Shown: positions 43,841-57,332 of the stretch, in pieces
Numbering within the stretch: the stretch's first letter is position 1
Layout of the letters: every line of letters starts with the position of its first letter
Assembly (NCBI GenBank): GCA_020137815.1
Contig: CM035358.1
Span: 5,802,466-5,866,465, forward strand
Source: Hormiphora californensis
Taxonomy: Eukaryota > Ctenophora > Tentaculata > Cydippida > Pleurobrachiidae
Direction of reading: 5' to 3'
Length of the DNA: 64,000 nucleotides
Position numbers and translations under genes: made by a program
Notes under the pieces: model-generated
Told to the model about the DNA's origin: nothing
The model's input: the letters and a program-made list of their open reading frames with translations, nothing else
Database searches by the model: none

Positions 43841-45100
43841 ACACCCACATGGATACCCACAGCTACCTCTACGACAGCCTCCTCCTCCCGCTAGAGGACG
43901 ACGCCCCGGTCAGAATCCTGTCCCTACACCACTACATGATTACCCGCAAGGAGCCCGGATTTAACGCCATGCGACTATTCTTTGTGGGGCTGCCACTCGG
44001 CAGTGCCCCTAACGTCCCTACACTGATCCAGGGGATCGATTCCTCTTACTCTCCAGCCTTATCGATCCTTCAAGTGCCAACAACTGTACCCCAGCGATCC
44101 ACCTGCCCGCCTTCGATACATCAACTGGTTCGAGAGTGAACTGCAACTGATCCCATCCTTTCTCTGACCACATCTTTTACACTGATGAAGCGGCCGTGCA
44201 CATTAATGGAACCATCAACCGATTTAACAGATATATCGCTGGTGTCCAGCCATTGGACCTTTCATCTTCCGGGCTGCTCCCCTCCCACCACCTGCACCTC
44301 AACCCCTCCTTGGAGCACTGCACCCTTGAAATCTGTTGATCATTGGGCGTATCGACTATCGCTACATGCTCGAGACCCAGGTCTTTCTCCATTAACCCCC
44401 AATTGTTGCTGTCAATTGTCATCTCAATTGTCATCTCATACCCTCCCCCATACCAACCTCGATCATGCTTCCCTTCTATAGCAGACTACCTTTGCCGAGG
44501 ACTGAGGAGCTTGGGTCACCCTGAGAAGCCCTAGGCCTAGCTAGGGAGGGAGAGGAGGAGCGCTCCTCTCCCTCCCTAGCTAGGCCTAGGGCTTCTCCGG
44601 AGCCTTACATCCCCTATCCATACCAGAGGACTAACCGTCACCATTATACCAGAGGAACCAACCCCGTGGGCTTTCGTCTCAACAAAATCAATAGCCTGGA
44701 ACTGGTACCAGAAAGGAACCCGTCTCACCGACCACCGTGATGGATCTGGAGGAAACGACCATAACAGCCGCCAACACGGAACAGCACCCCCGCCAATTTC
44801 GGAACTGTCAGAGCATCATTCTCCGGCCCTTTAACCCACGTATGGGCCGGATTCAACACCCGCATTGGACCCTTCTTCCTGGAGGACCTTCCTGCAGTAC
44901 AAGCTTCTGTCAATGAACAGTAACGGATATGAACAGCTGCTGAGGACTAAAATCATCCCCTTCATCTCATATTCTCATACCCTTTCCCGGCCCCAAAGGT
45001 ACATACCTGCTTCCCTTCTATAGCAGACTACCTTTGCCGAGGACTGAGGAGCTTGGGTCACCCTGAGAAGCCCTAGCTTAGCCAGGAGAGGAGCCCTAAC
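43837..45100 (+). pseudogene. third transposase remnant with a duplicated segment
   Basis: Around 44160 the strand reads DHIFYTDEAAVHINGTINRF, the same transposase block as near 41330. A ~70-bp segment (ttcccttctatagcagacta ... gagaagccctag) occurs at 44467-44535 and again at 45009-45077. A near-perfect 75-bp palindrome (gagaagccctaggcctagct ...) lies at 44523-44597. Confidence 0.55.
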
Positions 45101-45179
45101 ATCCCCTATCCATACAAGCGAACTGCCCGTCACGGAAAACGTTAAAATCTGGGTGCCTTTCATTGCTAACAATTCGTAG

Positions 45180-45420
45180 TTTTGGCGCGTGCGACGGGTT
45201 AGAGCTATCCGTTAGGGTCTGGTTAGGGTTTGGTTTGGGGTTATCGGTTAGGGCTATCGATCTCCTAACTGATACCCGTAGTTTACTCAAAACGGCCATG
45301 TTGTTCCATGGCTATAGCCGTTTGAAAAAAGTCGGTCTAAGGATACTCTTTTGGTAGCGTGCACCTGTAAACAGGCTGCAAGGCACCCAGATTATAATCG
45401 CGCCCACCCGTCACCATGAT
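45180..45420. mobile_element. diverged relative of the 57.3-58.0 kb telomere-like element
   Basis: Shares gtgcacctgtaaacaggc followed by acccagatt.taa.gcgccc with 57495-57535, and contains ggttagggtttgg-type repeats (45195-45265). The boundaries are unclear. Confidence 0.5.
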
Positions 45421-45639
45421 ACCAAGGGGCGAGACACACTGAAGTTGAGCACGCTCGTTCAAATCTCAACCTGGCCTCGCGACACACACTGAAGTTCGAA
45501 GTTCGAAGTTTCGCGAAAACCCATTTTCGGCTGAGAAATCATTTGTAAGAGGCTAACTTGTTTACTGGTACATCTCTCGAAGTGTCCTTTGTCCGTACCG
45601 AGTCAATTTCAAACTTTCATCAACTACAACGTAAAACTA

Positions 45640-48600
45640 TTTATTGAGGCGGCATCCCCCCTCAATTGTTTCAGTCGTATGACCCTACAATAACTTGAGG
45701 AAGCTGATTAAAACAATGGACTGCACCAGTAGTGCAAACTGAAAAGCGGTGGCAGAGTTGGATTATTCGATCGAGTATCCCAGTGACCAAATCTCCTGCT
45801 CCCCTAAATCTCTGACTGAATCTACGCCTCCAGGTGTGTATATGCGGTAAGAAGCGAAGAAGGCTTCGATAAAATGTAGCGGCTGCAAACGCACATATCA
45901 TGCAGAATGCGTCTCGCTGATTGGGCTTTCTCAAACCACGCTCAATACCCTTACTCGGTCCTGGATGGGAAATGTCCCCTGTTTAGTGTTCAAAATGGCT
46001 TTGCGATAACTTCTTTCGCCATCTTGATCACTGAAAGTGTTAACCTGGTAACCCGTGAAATCAAAGAGGTGGAGCACATCCCATTTCCCCCGAGGCTGTT
46101 ACCCAATCTCATGTTCTGATCCCACACTAACTTCTGTTAAACCACCCTCTAATCCTAACATTTCTTCCCCTGAAATCCCAGGCCCCTCCGTGGAGATTTC
46201 CCGGTGATCTACGTCTTCCTCAGCTTCGCGAGATATCCGATTCTGATCGACCCACACATGCTGATCAGTAACCCGACAGTACTGCATGGCAAAACAGCCG
46301 GTTCTCGTGAGGAATAACCGTCACCTTCTCTCAAGTCCTCCTGCTTTACTTCCGCTACTAACCATGCCCTTCTCCAACACCATCTAACCACTGCTGCTAA
46401 CCCTTCCCGCCTCCCATTCACAGGATATAAATGTTTTCTCTGATGATACCAAAGTTACCCTGCACAGATCAGAAGAATATGAAGGATACCCCGGTAAGAG
46501 CCCATGAGGGTGAAGGAAAAAAAGTTACTTCTCCTCTTTGGAGATGAGAAAACAAAGACAGATGCGCTGGAATACTAAGGGCTGAGATTGATGAATCAAA
46601 GCTACAGACAAACAGTGGGGGTAAAGGTTACTGTATTCAACTTACCTGTCCCTGAAGAGGTATTAGACTCTGAAATTCCAGAATTCATCACGGATAACCT
46701 TGCTCGGAAAAACCCAGAAACCCTGAAAAAACCAGATTTTAAAGTGGTGTACTGGAAACGACATGTTTAGAAGACCTGAGTCATGAATGTGAGGATCAGA
46801 GTAAGTGAAGGAGTTTCGGGAGACACTGCTGAGAACGGGATGCTAATTTTGATCTGACCAGATGCAGAGTTGAGCCCTTTGCCTTCTTAAACAGTCACCA
46901 TTGTCAACGACCGTCACAGTACAGACAAGTGTCCATCAAAGGATAATCTGCGACATGCATGTATTGCTCAAAAACCACACAAGTGCTTCATGTCCCACAA
47001 AAGATCAGCGAGAAACCTATCAATGCTCCAACTGCAAGTCTACTGATCATCATGCAGCTTACCAAGGCTGTCCAGAACTACAAAAACATATGGATGAGAT
47101 TTCAAAAAACCGGAATCGTACCTCCAGTTGCGAAATAAACTGTTGCTCGCTGACAAGCCAGATGAGAGTCTTTGGTTATTGAGCCGCTCGTGACAGAGGT
47201 TGGATGTAGTTTGTCACAGGACTTGGCTGAGATGAGAGTGCTATTAGGGCACTGATAGGAGTTCGGAACACTCCTTAGTAAAGTCGGGGTATGAAGGAAA
47301 GGAGTGGAGTGGTTTGCACAAGGAATGTCATGTAGAAGACGAACCTAAGTGATCTGTAATGTAAGGCACTGAGGGGCGTTAGAAGCAAGGGCTAAAGGGG
47401 AGAGGGAAAGGGGAGGGAGGAAAAGCAAGCACTATAACTCGATGAATCCTAGAGGCAACAATTAGTGGGAGCATCTCCAGGAAACAGTTTTAGCGTAGTC
47501 TACAGCTCACCGACCAGGCGAAGAAATTCAGTGTTCTTAGATGAGTGGGAGGACTTTCTCAGGCTTCACTGAACGCAAAGGATCCCTTTTGGGTTGGTGA
47601 TTTTATTACGTTCACGTTGAGCGATCAAATGACAAACTTCTACAGACCTCTTAGGAATACTGAAGACCATGGCTGGAACAAGTGGTTAAGTCCCAACTCA
47701 CAATAAAGGGGAACTCTCGATTGTATATCACGTGCTTCACCTGAATCACCGGATAACCCAACATTGTGTCTGAGGAGAAAGTTTACTTACCTGATCACTA
47801 TTTAGTGAGTTTTCGCTATCATCTGGTATACAACTCACGAGAAGAACCGAAGGTCGTTATAACCAGGTCCTTCAAGGATTTGGACATGACTCCTTTGTGG
47901 AGAGGATAAATATCTGATTGGTCGGTATTGATCACAATGTCTTTAGAAGAGTGTATAGACTATACAACAGCGAATGCGAAAGTTTCTTGACAAAGAGGCC
48001 CCTGAAGTCCAGACGGTTTCACAGAAGGAAGGCCTGTTGGTACACACGGTGCCCTGAAGGACGTTCCACCTCGACGAGCCCCCCAAAAAACGAACGTTGT
48101 GGTGACCCCTAAGGGGACCTCTGGGAACTACGCAGGACCGTGGGGGAAAAATATCATAGTAGGTAAGGAGAAAATCGCATTTTCCCTCACACTGGCCAAA
48201 TTCTACATTCCACACTTTCAAATCTTATTTTTTGGCCCAAATCAATCACCTAGGGTTTTTTGACACGCCGAATCGATTGCCGCTGGAATTGGAACTACAA
48301 ATCCACGGCAACATTGTTAAAATGGCGTTTTTTGGTTTTTTTGGCTTTTTGCCCTGAACTGCATTTATATGACGAGTGAGACTTCTGACTATATTTTAAA
48401 GTGTTCTCGGTCGATTTTCTTCCGATTCAAATTTTTGTGAAAATCGGTTACCAAGTAGATAAACGTTAAAAATACAGCACTAATGAAAATGACTGTTTCA
48501 GATGAGAACAATGTACGCTCATACCTTTCCAAGTAGATCTCTTCCCAGGCAAGAAACAGTGCTACTGGTCGATCAAAACATGACTTCTACATTCCCTAGA

Positions 48601-51600
48601 GGATGGAGGGAGTGGAACATGGTGAGTACAAAATTAAAATTGATTGCCAAGTTACATTAATTGTTAGACAGGATTAAAGTACGCAACCGGGTATAATATA
48701 AAGAAAATAGTTTTATAAAATAATCATAAATCATCACTGTCCTGTGATCAGTACTTAAATATACAAATGGGTCCCGCCGAGATAGTACTGTCCCGTGGCA
48801 CAAGTGCAGGTTGTGATGAAACAGGGACATCGTTGCTGGTGTTCCTGTTTCATGTCCCTAGGTAAAGGAGTCTCACCAAACCCAGCGTTTAAAATTGTCA
48901 CAAATAGGGCATATTGATCTCCAGACCCACCAAAGCTTCACATTCTGTGGCTCAGCTGGCCAAACAATAACATTCACATTGGGGTTCTTTAATTTGTCCA
49001 GGTACCCATTCGTCATCGGAGTTATATGATGAATCGTTTATCCAAGCCAATTAATCATTACTTGCACTATCAAAATCATTCATTCTCCTCCATACTCATC
49101 TCGTCTTGTCTACATAGGTGATGAACCCGAAATCGACCCTATTTCATTTTGCATGGTTTTCTAAACAAGCTAGCTGAATTGGTTCAAACTGGTTAGGTAG
49201 GCAATCTAAATTACTGATATTGAGAGCAAAATCGGAACAAAATGGAGGGAAAGGGTGTTAAACGGTTGTACAGGTCAGAAAGATTTCTAGAAGGCAGAAA
49301 CAACATTAACCACATGCGATATACACTGTGGCCCTATATTGCATTCCTGGATTTTAATTAGGAATGCTGGACATTCTCTCTCTCTCTATCATTATATATG
49401 ATTCTCTCTGCTTGGGGTCTATATGTCTCTCCCATTCTCTTTCTCCATTATTATGTATCTTGCTCTTCCTCTCTCGCTATCTCTCATTCTTTTTCTCTCC
49501 CTCTCTCCCTCTCCTTTTCATCTTTCTCTCACTCTGTCGAACTAAGAGGAGAAGTACTGGAGGGAAGAAGAAAGGTAGTTTTTCAGTCGAACGAATTTTG
49601 AGTTTGACCTGGACAACATATAAGATACCCAAATAAATCCGTTGGTAGGGTTCCAACAATCCAAAAAAAACAGGGGGAAGGGAAGTTAACAAGCTACTCG
49701 AAAAATTACCCCAGCTATCAGTTGATATTCCATCCGAATTGGGGCTATATGTCGAATTTGACATCCTACAAGAATGTTATCCACACTGTTTTGGAATGAC
49801 TCTTTATCCCGGTAAATACTAGAAAACTTTTTCACTGACAATTCTAAACTGTCCTTATTCTAATGCACTCCTTACATTGCAAATTCATACTACAGCATAA
49901 ATATGCCCCAAATGTTTCGGAATTGTACTACAGTCGGACCTCGATTAGTGGCATCCTTGCGGGAAAGGGTTTTGACCATAAATCGGGATGCACACAATTG
50001 GGGTGCCACTAAATCATGGTCCGAATGTAGCATCTACCACCCTCTCTCCAATCAGGATACAGGTCGGCAATACAGGAGTTCAGGGATTGCCTCTCCACAC
50101 TTAGGGCCTACTATGGAACATCCACCACCACCAAGTTCCACATCATTGAGGAACATTTGGAGAGTTATAGATTATAACTGGGTAGGCTCTAGGGATGTTC
50201 TCCGAGCAGGAGCTGGAGAACGCACATTCTAGTTGGAATGCACTGTGGTCCAACACAAAGTGAACAACATGACCTCGCCCCACTACAAACTGCAGCTGGG
50301 AAGAGCGGGGCTAGCTTATAACGCTTCTCGTATAGACTCACAGCATACAAAACTATTTATGACTATACCATTACACTTTTAATTTTTTATACCCGGTTGC
50401 GTACATTTAATCCTGTCTAACAATTAATGTAACTTGGCAATCAATTTAATTTTTTACTCACCATGTTCCACCCCTCCTATCCTCTAGGGAATGTAGAAGT
50501 ATGTTTTGATCGACCAGTAGCACTGTTTCTTGCCTGGGAAGAGATCTACTTGGAAAGGTATGAGCGTCACATTTTCTCATCTGAAACAGTCATTTTTATT
50601 AGTGCTGTATTTTTTAACAGTTTATCTACTTGGTAACCGATTTTCACAAAAATTTGGAATCGGGAAGAAAATCGACCGAGGAACACTTTAAAAATATAGT
50701 CAGAAGTCCTACTCGTCATATAAATGCAGTTCAGGGCAAAAAAAGCGAAAAAAAACCCCAAAAACGCCATTTTAACAATGTTGCCGTGGATTTAGAGTTC
50801 CAATTCCAGCGGCAATCGATTCGGCGTGTCAAAAAACCCTAGGGTGACTTGATTTTGGCGAAAAAATAAGATTTGAAGTGTGGAAGTAGAATTTGGCCAG
50901 TGTGAGGGAAAATGCGATTTTCTCCTTAGGCTACTATGATTATTTTCCCCCACGGTCGCTGCGTAGTTCCCAGAGGTCCCCTTTAGGTCACACAACCGTT
51001 CGTTTTTTTGGGGGGCTCGGTCGAGGTGGAACGTCCTTCAGGGGCACCGTGTACAGGCTGACGTGTCAAGTAGCCAAGCGAAAGAGAAGGAAAGCAGAAA
51101 GGATGCTTATGGTTGTGAAGAAACGGTCCGGTGATATTTTGACAGCTCTTTATGAACTGAAAAAAGCGAACGCAGAAGCCACTGCTACTATCAAGACTGC
51201 AAGGCGTGATTTCTACCACAAGAAGATTAGTGAATCCAAGAACAATGCTGCACGCCTTTTTCGTCTTACGAACTTATTCTGGGGAGGACTAAGAATCCAA
51301 CAGAGAAACCTAGGGGTTGGAAGATGCAGAGCTGGCTGAGGCTTTGCGACTACTTTAAAAAGAAGGTGGACGACATCTATGAGAAGATTGAGATAGAGGT
51401 GAACGGTTGTCCTGTCCTGAATCCCTGATCCTGTACTAAAGTGCAATTTGAAGAGTTCCAGAATCTAACAGACGAGGAACTTATCAAACTATCCGTTCTA
51501 TGGCGCATAAGCATTGTGACTTGGATCCGATCCAACTCGATGATATCGAACCTCCTACCTGAGCTGATAGAGATGGTGTCCCACATTGTCAATACCAGTC

Positions 51601-53040
51601 TCACCAGTGGAGGTTTTTCCGCTAATCTTAAAGTCGTCAAGTCAGACCGTCTTTTAAGCTAAAGCAAGGTGATAAAGAAGATCTGAAAAACTATCGACCG
51701 GTATCTAATTTAGTTTCATCTCAAAAGTGATAGAAAAGGTGTTTCCTTCAGCGACAGGGTACCTGGAGACAAACAACCTTCTAGGTAGATTCCAATCAGC
51801 ATATAGGAGGGTCATAGTGTTGAGACCACAAATGTAAGATACTTGATGACTTGCTACTCCTCACAGATGATAACTCGAAGGCAGTGCTTGTTGTTGACTT
51901 AAGCGCTGCGTTTGATACTATTGACCACGAAAGGCTACTCAGGAAACTTCGTAACACCTATGGGATTGGTGGTAAAGCACTGGAGTGGTTCAGATCGTAC
52001 CTCACAGGAAGATCATCGTCTGTGAAGATAGGTAGTGCATCCTCAACGCCCCGAGAAGTAACTATTGGGTTACCACAGGGTAGTATTCTGGTCCATTCTG
52101 TTCATAATGTACACCAAGGAGTTGGAGCAGATTGTCCAGTTGCATGGTATGAAGCTACATCTGTATGCTGATGACAGTCAGTTTACTGCTCTTTCAAGAA
52201 TGCTGAGCTTGTGCAACCGAGGAAAAAATTAACAGATGCCTACTTGATATACAAAAATGGATGGCTAAAAACCGCCTTATGCTAAACTCAGGAAAAACAG
52301 AAGTGTGTGTAGTAAGATCCGCATAGATCGTGAACCAAGCCAACCAAACTCACTGTCTTTGGAACACGACTGACACAGTTGTGTCGGCGAGAAATCTTGG
52401 GGTGGTCTTTGATGAAAAACTTAGCATGGAGAAACACGATTCACGTCGTCCGTGGATGCAGGGCTAACTTACCAACCTTTGGAGGATAGGAGATATGCTG
52501 AACTGGCAATCTAAGATAAGGATGGTAAATGTGTTCAATGTTCATACATTCCAAGCTTGACTTCTGTAATTCGCTTCTTAATGGAATTTCGGCAAAGCAA
52601 CTCAATAGACTACAGAAGATCCAAAATTCAGCTACAAGGTACATATTCGAGTGGAAGAAGCGAAGAGGAGTTACGGCTCTCAGGCGATGGCTACATTTTC
52701 TGCCAGTTGAAGCTAGGATTCACTTTTAGGTCTGTCTGTTGATGCACCAAGTTGTTCATGGTTATGCACCTGACTATTTGAACCATGAGATCCAAAAAAC
52801 GTCGACCAAAATCTGTCAATCTTCGTGCAAATAACGACAAAACCTTGCTAGAGGAGAAGATTCATGGTGACCTAAAGCTGCGACATAAAATCACTGAAGA
52901 GGAATTTCCATTGGGGTCCAGTTATTTTGGAACAATCTGCCAAGAAAAATCCGGCAACTGGAAACTGTTAATCTCTTCAAAAAGCAACTGAAGACCTATC
53001 TCTTTGTGAAGACCTATGGAGGCTCATACTCCGTGATCTA
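45640..53040 (+). pseudogene. second, decayed LINE (jockey/CR1 type) interrupted by a 3-kb element
   Basis: Pieces in order: a PHD-like finger of ORF1 (CSGCKRTYHAECVSLIG, near 45880); an RNA-binding-like region (TVFNLPVPEEVLDSE, 46620); CCHC knuckles (CPTKDQRETYQCSNC, 47000); an endonuclease remnant (VVYSSPTRR, SVFLDEWEDFLR, 47490-47850); then after the insertion the region between EN and RT (RDFYHKKISESKNNAARLF, 51200); RT motifs (KQGDKEDLKNYRPVSNLV, VVDLSAAFDTIDHERLL, TIGLPQGSI); and the C-terminus to about 53040. Numerous stops and frameshifts. Confidence 0.7.
48045..51051. mobile_element. 3.0-kb element with ~650-bp terminal inverted repeats
   Basis: Ends CACGGTGCCCTGAAGG / CCTTCAGGGGCACCGTG. 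Flanking TACA at 48041-48044 and 51052-51055 is a possible 4-bp target duplication. The arms pair from about 48045-48710 with 50385-51051 at roughly 85-90 percent identity. The middle (48710-50385) has no clear transposase; it includes a ctctctct tract and at 49931 a TA-CAGTCGGACCTCGAT end typical of pogo/Tigger elements. It splits the decayed LINE. Confidence 0.75.
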
Positions 53041-53199
53041 ATATGTTTCAATCACAATCAGCTCTGGGACCACCGCCTCAAGACACCCGTGGGTCCCTCT
53101 TTTCTGCAGTCTATGCCTCAGCTTCTAGTTCTCTCCTAATGGACCCCCCTCCCCCCCCTTGGTGCCCCCTTTCTACACTCCATTCTGTGCACCCCCTTC

Positions 53200-53730
53200 T
53201 ATATCCTCCCTTGACCGTGGGCACCTTCTCTTTGGCAACTCCTTTTCAGCACCTCTCCCTGGAGCTCTTCTTGGGTACCCCCTTTTGACCATAAGTACCA
53301 CCACCTTAGGCTTCCCTCCGCATCCTTGAACTTGCACTTATCCTTCCTCCTGGAACCTGCTTCTGTACCCTCCCTTCTGGGTACCTGCTTCTTACACCCC
53401 CGCCCTCTTGGTACCTACTTCTGCACTCTCTCCCCCTCGAACCTGCTTCTCCTTATACATCTCCCTTCCTGGGTACCTGCGTCTGCACTTCCTTCTGGGC
53501 ACCTACTTCTGCACCCTGCCTCTTGGTACCTGTTCCTGCACCTCCCTCCTGGTCCTGCTTCCACCATCTCCAGTCTCCCTCCTATGTCCTCCCTCTACAC
53601 CCTTCCCTCCTGGAACCTGCTTTGCACCCTCCCTTCTGGGTACCACCGTTTCTAACACCTCTCCCTCCTGGTACCTGTCTGCACCTCCCTTCTGCATCCC
53701 ATCCGGATTCATGTCTCCACATCCTTCCAC
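53200..53730. repeat. degenerate minisatellite
   Basis: About 14 loosely conserved units of 30-45 bp built on ccttctgggtacctgcttct + gcaccctccctc. The Pro/Leu/Cys-rich frames across it are repeat translations. Confidence 0.75.
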
Positions 53731-54356
53731 TTTATCATACCGGATCTTCCTCCCTGGACAGCTACAAAAACATTACTACCTTTGGTACGTATTTGTTGTG
53801 AAATCGGCATTTTCTCACCACCCACCTCCCTGCAGGGAGTGGTACTGGTTAGGGAGTGCGAACGAGAGACCGATATTTGCGAATGAAACACTAGTAATCC
53901 GTGCCGACGATGCACAGGCGCTTAGTAAGGGCCCTTACCGATACCAATACAAGCGTTTCGGACTTTTGTTGATCGGGGGCTAATTATTAACAATTTAATT
54001 TATTCTTTTTAGTGTTTTTAATAAGTTGTGTTTTGAAATTGCTCCGGTTGTTGCGAGCAAAATTGCGTTAAGTTCATAAAGACATTGTAATCCACTTGAG
54101 AAAGTGATACTTTAGAGAGTGCGTTGGCACCATTTTTCTGGGTATATATTCACTATTGAGTGGGATATTAAGTGCATAATTTACATTTACATTTACAATT
54201 CCACCGCTTTTAAATTTTTTGATGAATTGGGACAACTGTGACCGAATTCACCAAAATTTTTAAAAACGGTGAAATTGACCCGGTATTGATAAAGGACACC
54301 TTGAGAGATGTACCGGAGGAGGCGTTCGTGAGCAAGATCCAGTTCCGGAGAACAAT

Positions 54357-54437
54357 CTGGCAGTGGCAGTGGCAGTTCGGCGAAAAACCATGTTCTCAGA
54401 ACATGGTTTTTCGCCGAACTGCCACTGCCACTGCCAG
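54357..54437. repeat. perfect 40-bp palindrome
   Basis: Forty bases (ctggcagtggcagtggcagt ...) pair perfectly with the following forty around a single central C at 54397. It would form an uninterrupted cruciform or hairpin. Confidence 0.95.
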
Positions 54438-54582
54438 GGATTTTGCATAATTGATCAAGATCATGTTGAGAGTGAGTCCATCTTCTGACTTCTCGGTTGA
54501 GGCGAGCTTCACCTGCTGGACCGATCGAGATGATTCAAAATTTTCGCAAAAACCAGTTGAGAAATGGACTTGAGCTTTTTAT

Positions 54583-56145
54583 TTGATGGTAATGTATTAA
54601 TTGCACTGAACTGCTGTAGACATCACCCACTCACTTCATACACACAACACACCACACACCATGACCAAGCTGTACGAAAGGTTATTGATCACCGGCTGTT
54701 TTACAGCACGAGAGAGCCGTCACTAGTATCGTGCAGTGACGAGGATCATGATAACAATTAATATGACGTGATCAACTGCTATAGCCCAACTGTTCATTCT
54801 GAGAATTCTGATACAAAGATATTATTTGCCGTACTGTTATATGAGGTAACTCAACCCCCAGTTTCATCTCCTTGTTAACATGGGAGTTACCAAGGGAATC
54901 CACTGAGTTCGATTAATCTAGGCACATACCCACAGTACTATTGAATTGGCGTATCTTTATATCAGGAATCTCGGATAGCAACAATCCTTGGTTTTATTGC
55001 TATCTGAACAGATTAGGCTATAGACAGGGCTCTATTATCAGCAGTACTCACGTTCAATGGTAAGTAGTAATTGCACTGAACTGCTGTAGACATCACCCAC
55101 TCACTTCATACACACACAACACCCACACACATGACCAAGCCTGTACGACAGGTTATTGATCACCGGCTGTATTACAGCACGAGAAGAGCCGTCACTAGTA
55201 TCGTGCAGTGATCCGAGGATCATGATAACAATTAATATGACGTGATCAACTGCTATAGCCCAACTGTTCATTCTGAGAATTCTGATACAAAGATATATTT
55301 GCCAGTACTGTTATATGAGGTAACTCCAACCCCCCAGTTTCATCTCCTTGTTTAACATGGGAGTTACCAAGGGAATCCACTGAGTTCGATTAATCTAGGC
55401 ACATACCCACAGTACTATTCGAATTGGCGTATCCGAGATTCCTGATATAAAGATACGCCAATTCGAATAGTACTGTGGGTATGTGCCTAGATTAATCGAA
55501 CTCAGTGGATTCCCTTGGTAACTCCCATGTTAAACAAGGAAGTGAAACTGGGGGGTTGGAGTTACCTCATATAACAGTACGGCAAATAATATCTTTGTAT
55601 CAGAATTCTCAGAATGAACAGTTGGGCATAGCAGTTGATCACGTCATATTAATTGTTATTCGATCCTCGGATCACTGCACGATACTAGTGACGGCTCTTC
55701 GTGCTGTAATACAGCCGGTGATCAATAACCTGTCGTACAGGCTTGGTCAGTGTGTGGGGTGTTGTGTGTGTATGAAGTGAGTGGGTGATGTCTACAGCAA
55801 GTTCAGTGCAATTAATACATTACCATTGATACGTGAGTACTTCTGATAATAGAGCCCTGTCTATACGCCTAATCTGTTCAGATAGCAATAAAACACAAGG
55901 ATTGTTGCTATCCGAGATTCCTGATATAAAGATACGCCAATTCGAATAGTACTGTGGGTATGTGCCTAGATTAATCGAACTCAGTGGATTCCCTTGGTAA
56001 CTCCCATGTTAAACAAGGAGATGAAACTGGGGGGTTGGAGTTACCTCATATAACAGTACGGCAAATAATATCTTTGTATCAGAATTCTCAGAATGAACAG
56101 TTGGGCTATAGCAGTTGATCACGTCATATTAATTCTTTTTATTTG
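54583..56145. repeat. ~470-bp unit in two direct and two inverted copies
   Basis: Copy 1 54583-55060, copy 2 55067-55445 (direct), copy 3 55446-55860 and copy 4 55915-56140 (inverted; the last is partial). Landmarks: attgcactgaactgctgtag, gttattgatcaccggctgt, gttcgattaatctaggcaca. Copies differ mostly by single-base indels. Non-coding. Confidence 0.85.
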
Positions 56146-57042
56146 AGCTATTTAATTTTACTTCTTCGATAGCTGAGCTGCGCTACGCGAATAAATTTGG
56201 ATTGCGCTGACGCGGCACGAGCCGCGCAATTTTGAAACTGAGCTGAACTCGCGCGTGGTCGCCACTCAGTCGTGTCGAAACTTTTGGCCAGCGTTAAAGT
56301 CGGATTTTTTGTTGGAATGCGCTGCAGCCCCCTCATGCGCGCACCCCCGCAACGAGGGGACTGAAGGGAATGCCGCGCGCGCGTTTGGCCTGAGCTCAGG
56401 ACGGGCCCGGCTGGGTCGAAGATAACTTTGCGAGCGAAAAAACGGCGGTGCTTATAACTTTGGCCCCTGAAGTCCGTTTGACTTGATTCTTTCACTAGCT
56501 GTTAGATCTGGACCAATTATTACCTTGTGCTGGTTTTTGAGAGAAGATTTTACTGTGCGGGTTTAAAATCAAAATTTTAATTTTAATTTTAACTTTGGGT
56601 GTGGTGACCCTAGGACTTCAGGAGGTCGAGCAAACCGTTCAAAGATTGGTTGTTTCAAAAAGTGACGTCACAGATCCTGCAGGGACACTTTGTTTCAAAA
56701 AATTTGTTTAAAATCTCGAATTTTTTATTTTACCGCACTGATTTTGCGTGGTTGTGGTTCATACTCCTGTTCCTGATATGATAGAGACCTGAAACCGGTT
56801 GCATTTGAAAGCTGTTATCTTCCTCTTTCCAACGCTCCAAAACGATTTCTGTACCTTATCTGAAACCGGAGATATGATATGATATATGTATTCCCCCCAG
56901 CGCGGTATTCCCTCCAGGCCCTTATATTATATTAAGGGGCCTGCAACGTATGCCAAGATTTTTTTTTGAAAGCGCTGCCTATCCCGCGCTGGGTGCGCGG
57001 CGCGAACAGGGGGCACAACGTTTGCCAAGATTTTTTGAAACT

Positions 57043-57232
57043 GTCACCCCCCTAGAGTTTTCAAATTTTTTTTAAATGACCATAAGTCCGGTTCCTGATG
57101 AGATAGAGACTTGAAATTTGGAAGTTACGAAGATCTGGCTAAGTTCTTCCGAACCTCCAAATTTCAAGTCTCTATCTTATCAGGAACCGGAGATATGACA
57201 AATTTTTTATTTTAGGGGGGTGACAGTTTCAA
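57043..57232. repeat. 190-bp foldback
   Basis: tgtcacccccctagagtttt ... tccggttcctgatgagatag pairs with ctatcttatcaggaaccgga ... aggggggtgaca. It shares the ccggttcctgatgag motif with the foldback split by the LINE at 32031-36892. Confidence 0.8.
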
Positions 57233-57332
57233 AAAATCCGAGTATAAAATCTGGGCGTTTCGTGAGTGCTGACATAAATGTAAATGTAAATTATGCACTT
57301 AATATCCCACTCAATAGTGAATATATACAAAC

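Larger units (their letters stand above)
54142..57328. mobile_element. 3.2-kb composite flanked by 55-bp inverted repeats
   Basis: GTATATATTCACTATTGAGT... (54142-54196) is the reverse complement of 57274-57328. Inside are an 81-bp palindrome, a four-copy repeated unit and GC-rich non-coding DNA (56150-57040). No transposase recognised. Confidence 0.6.
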
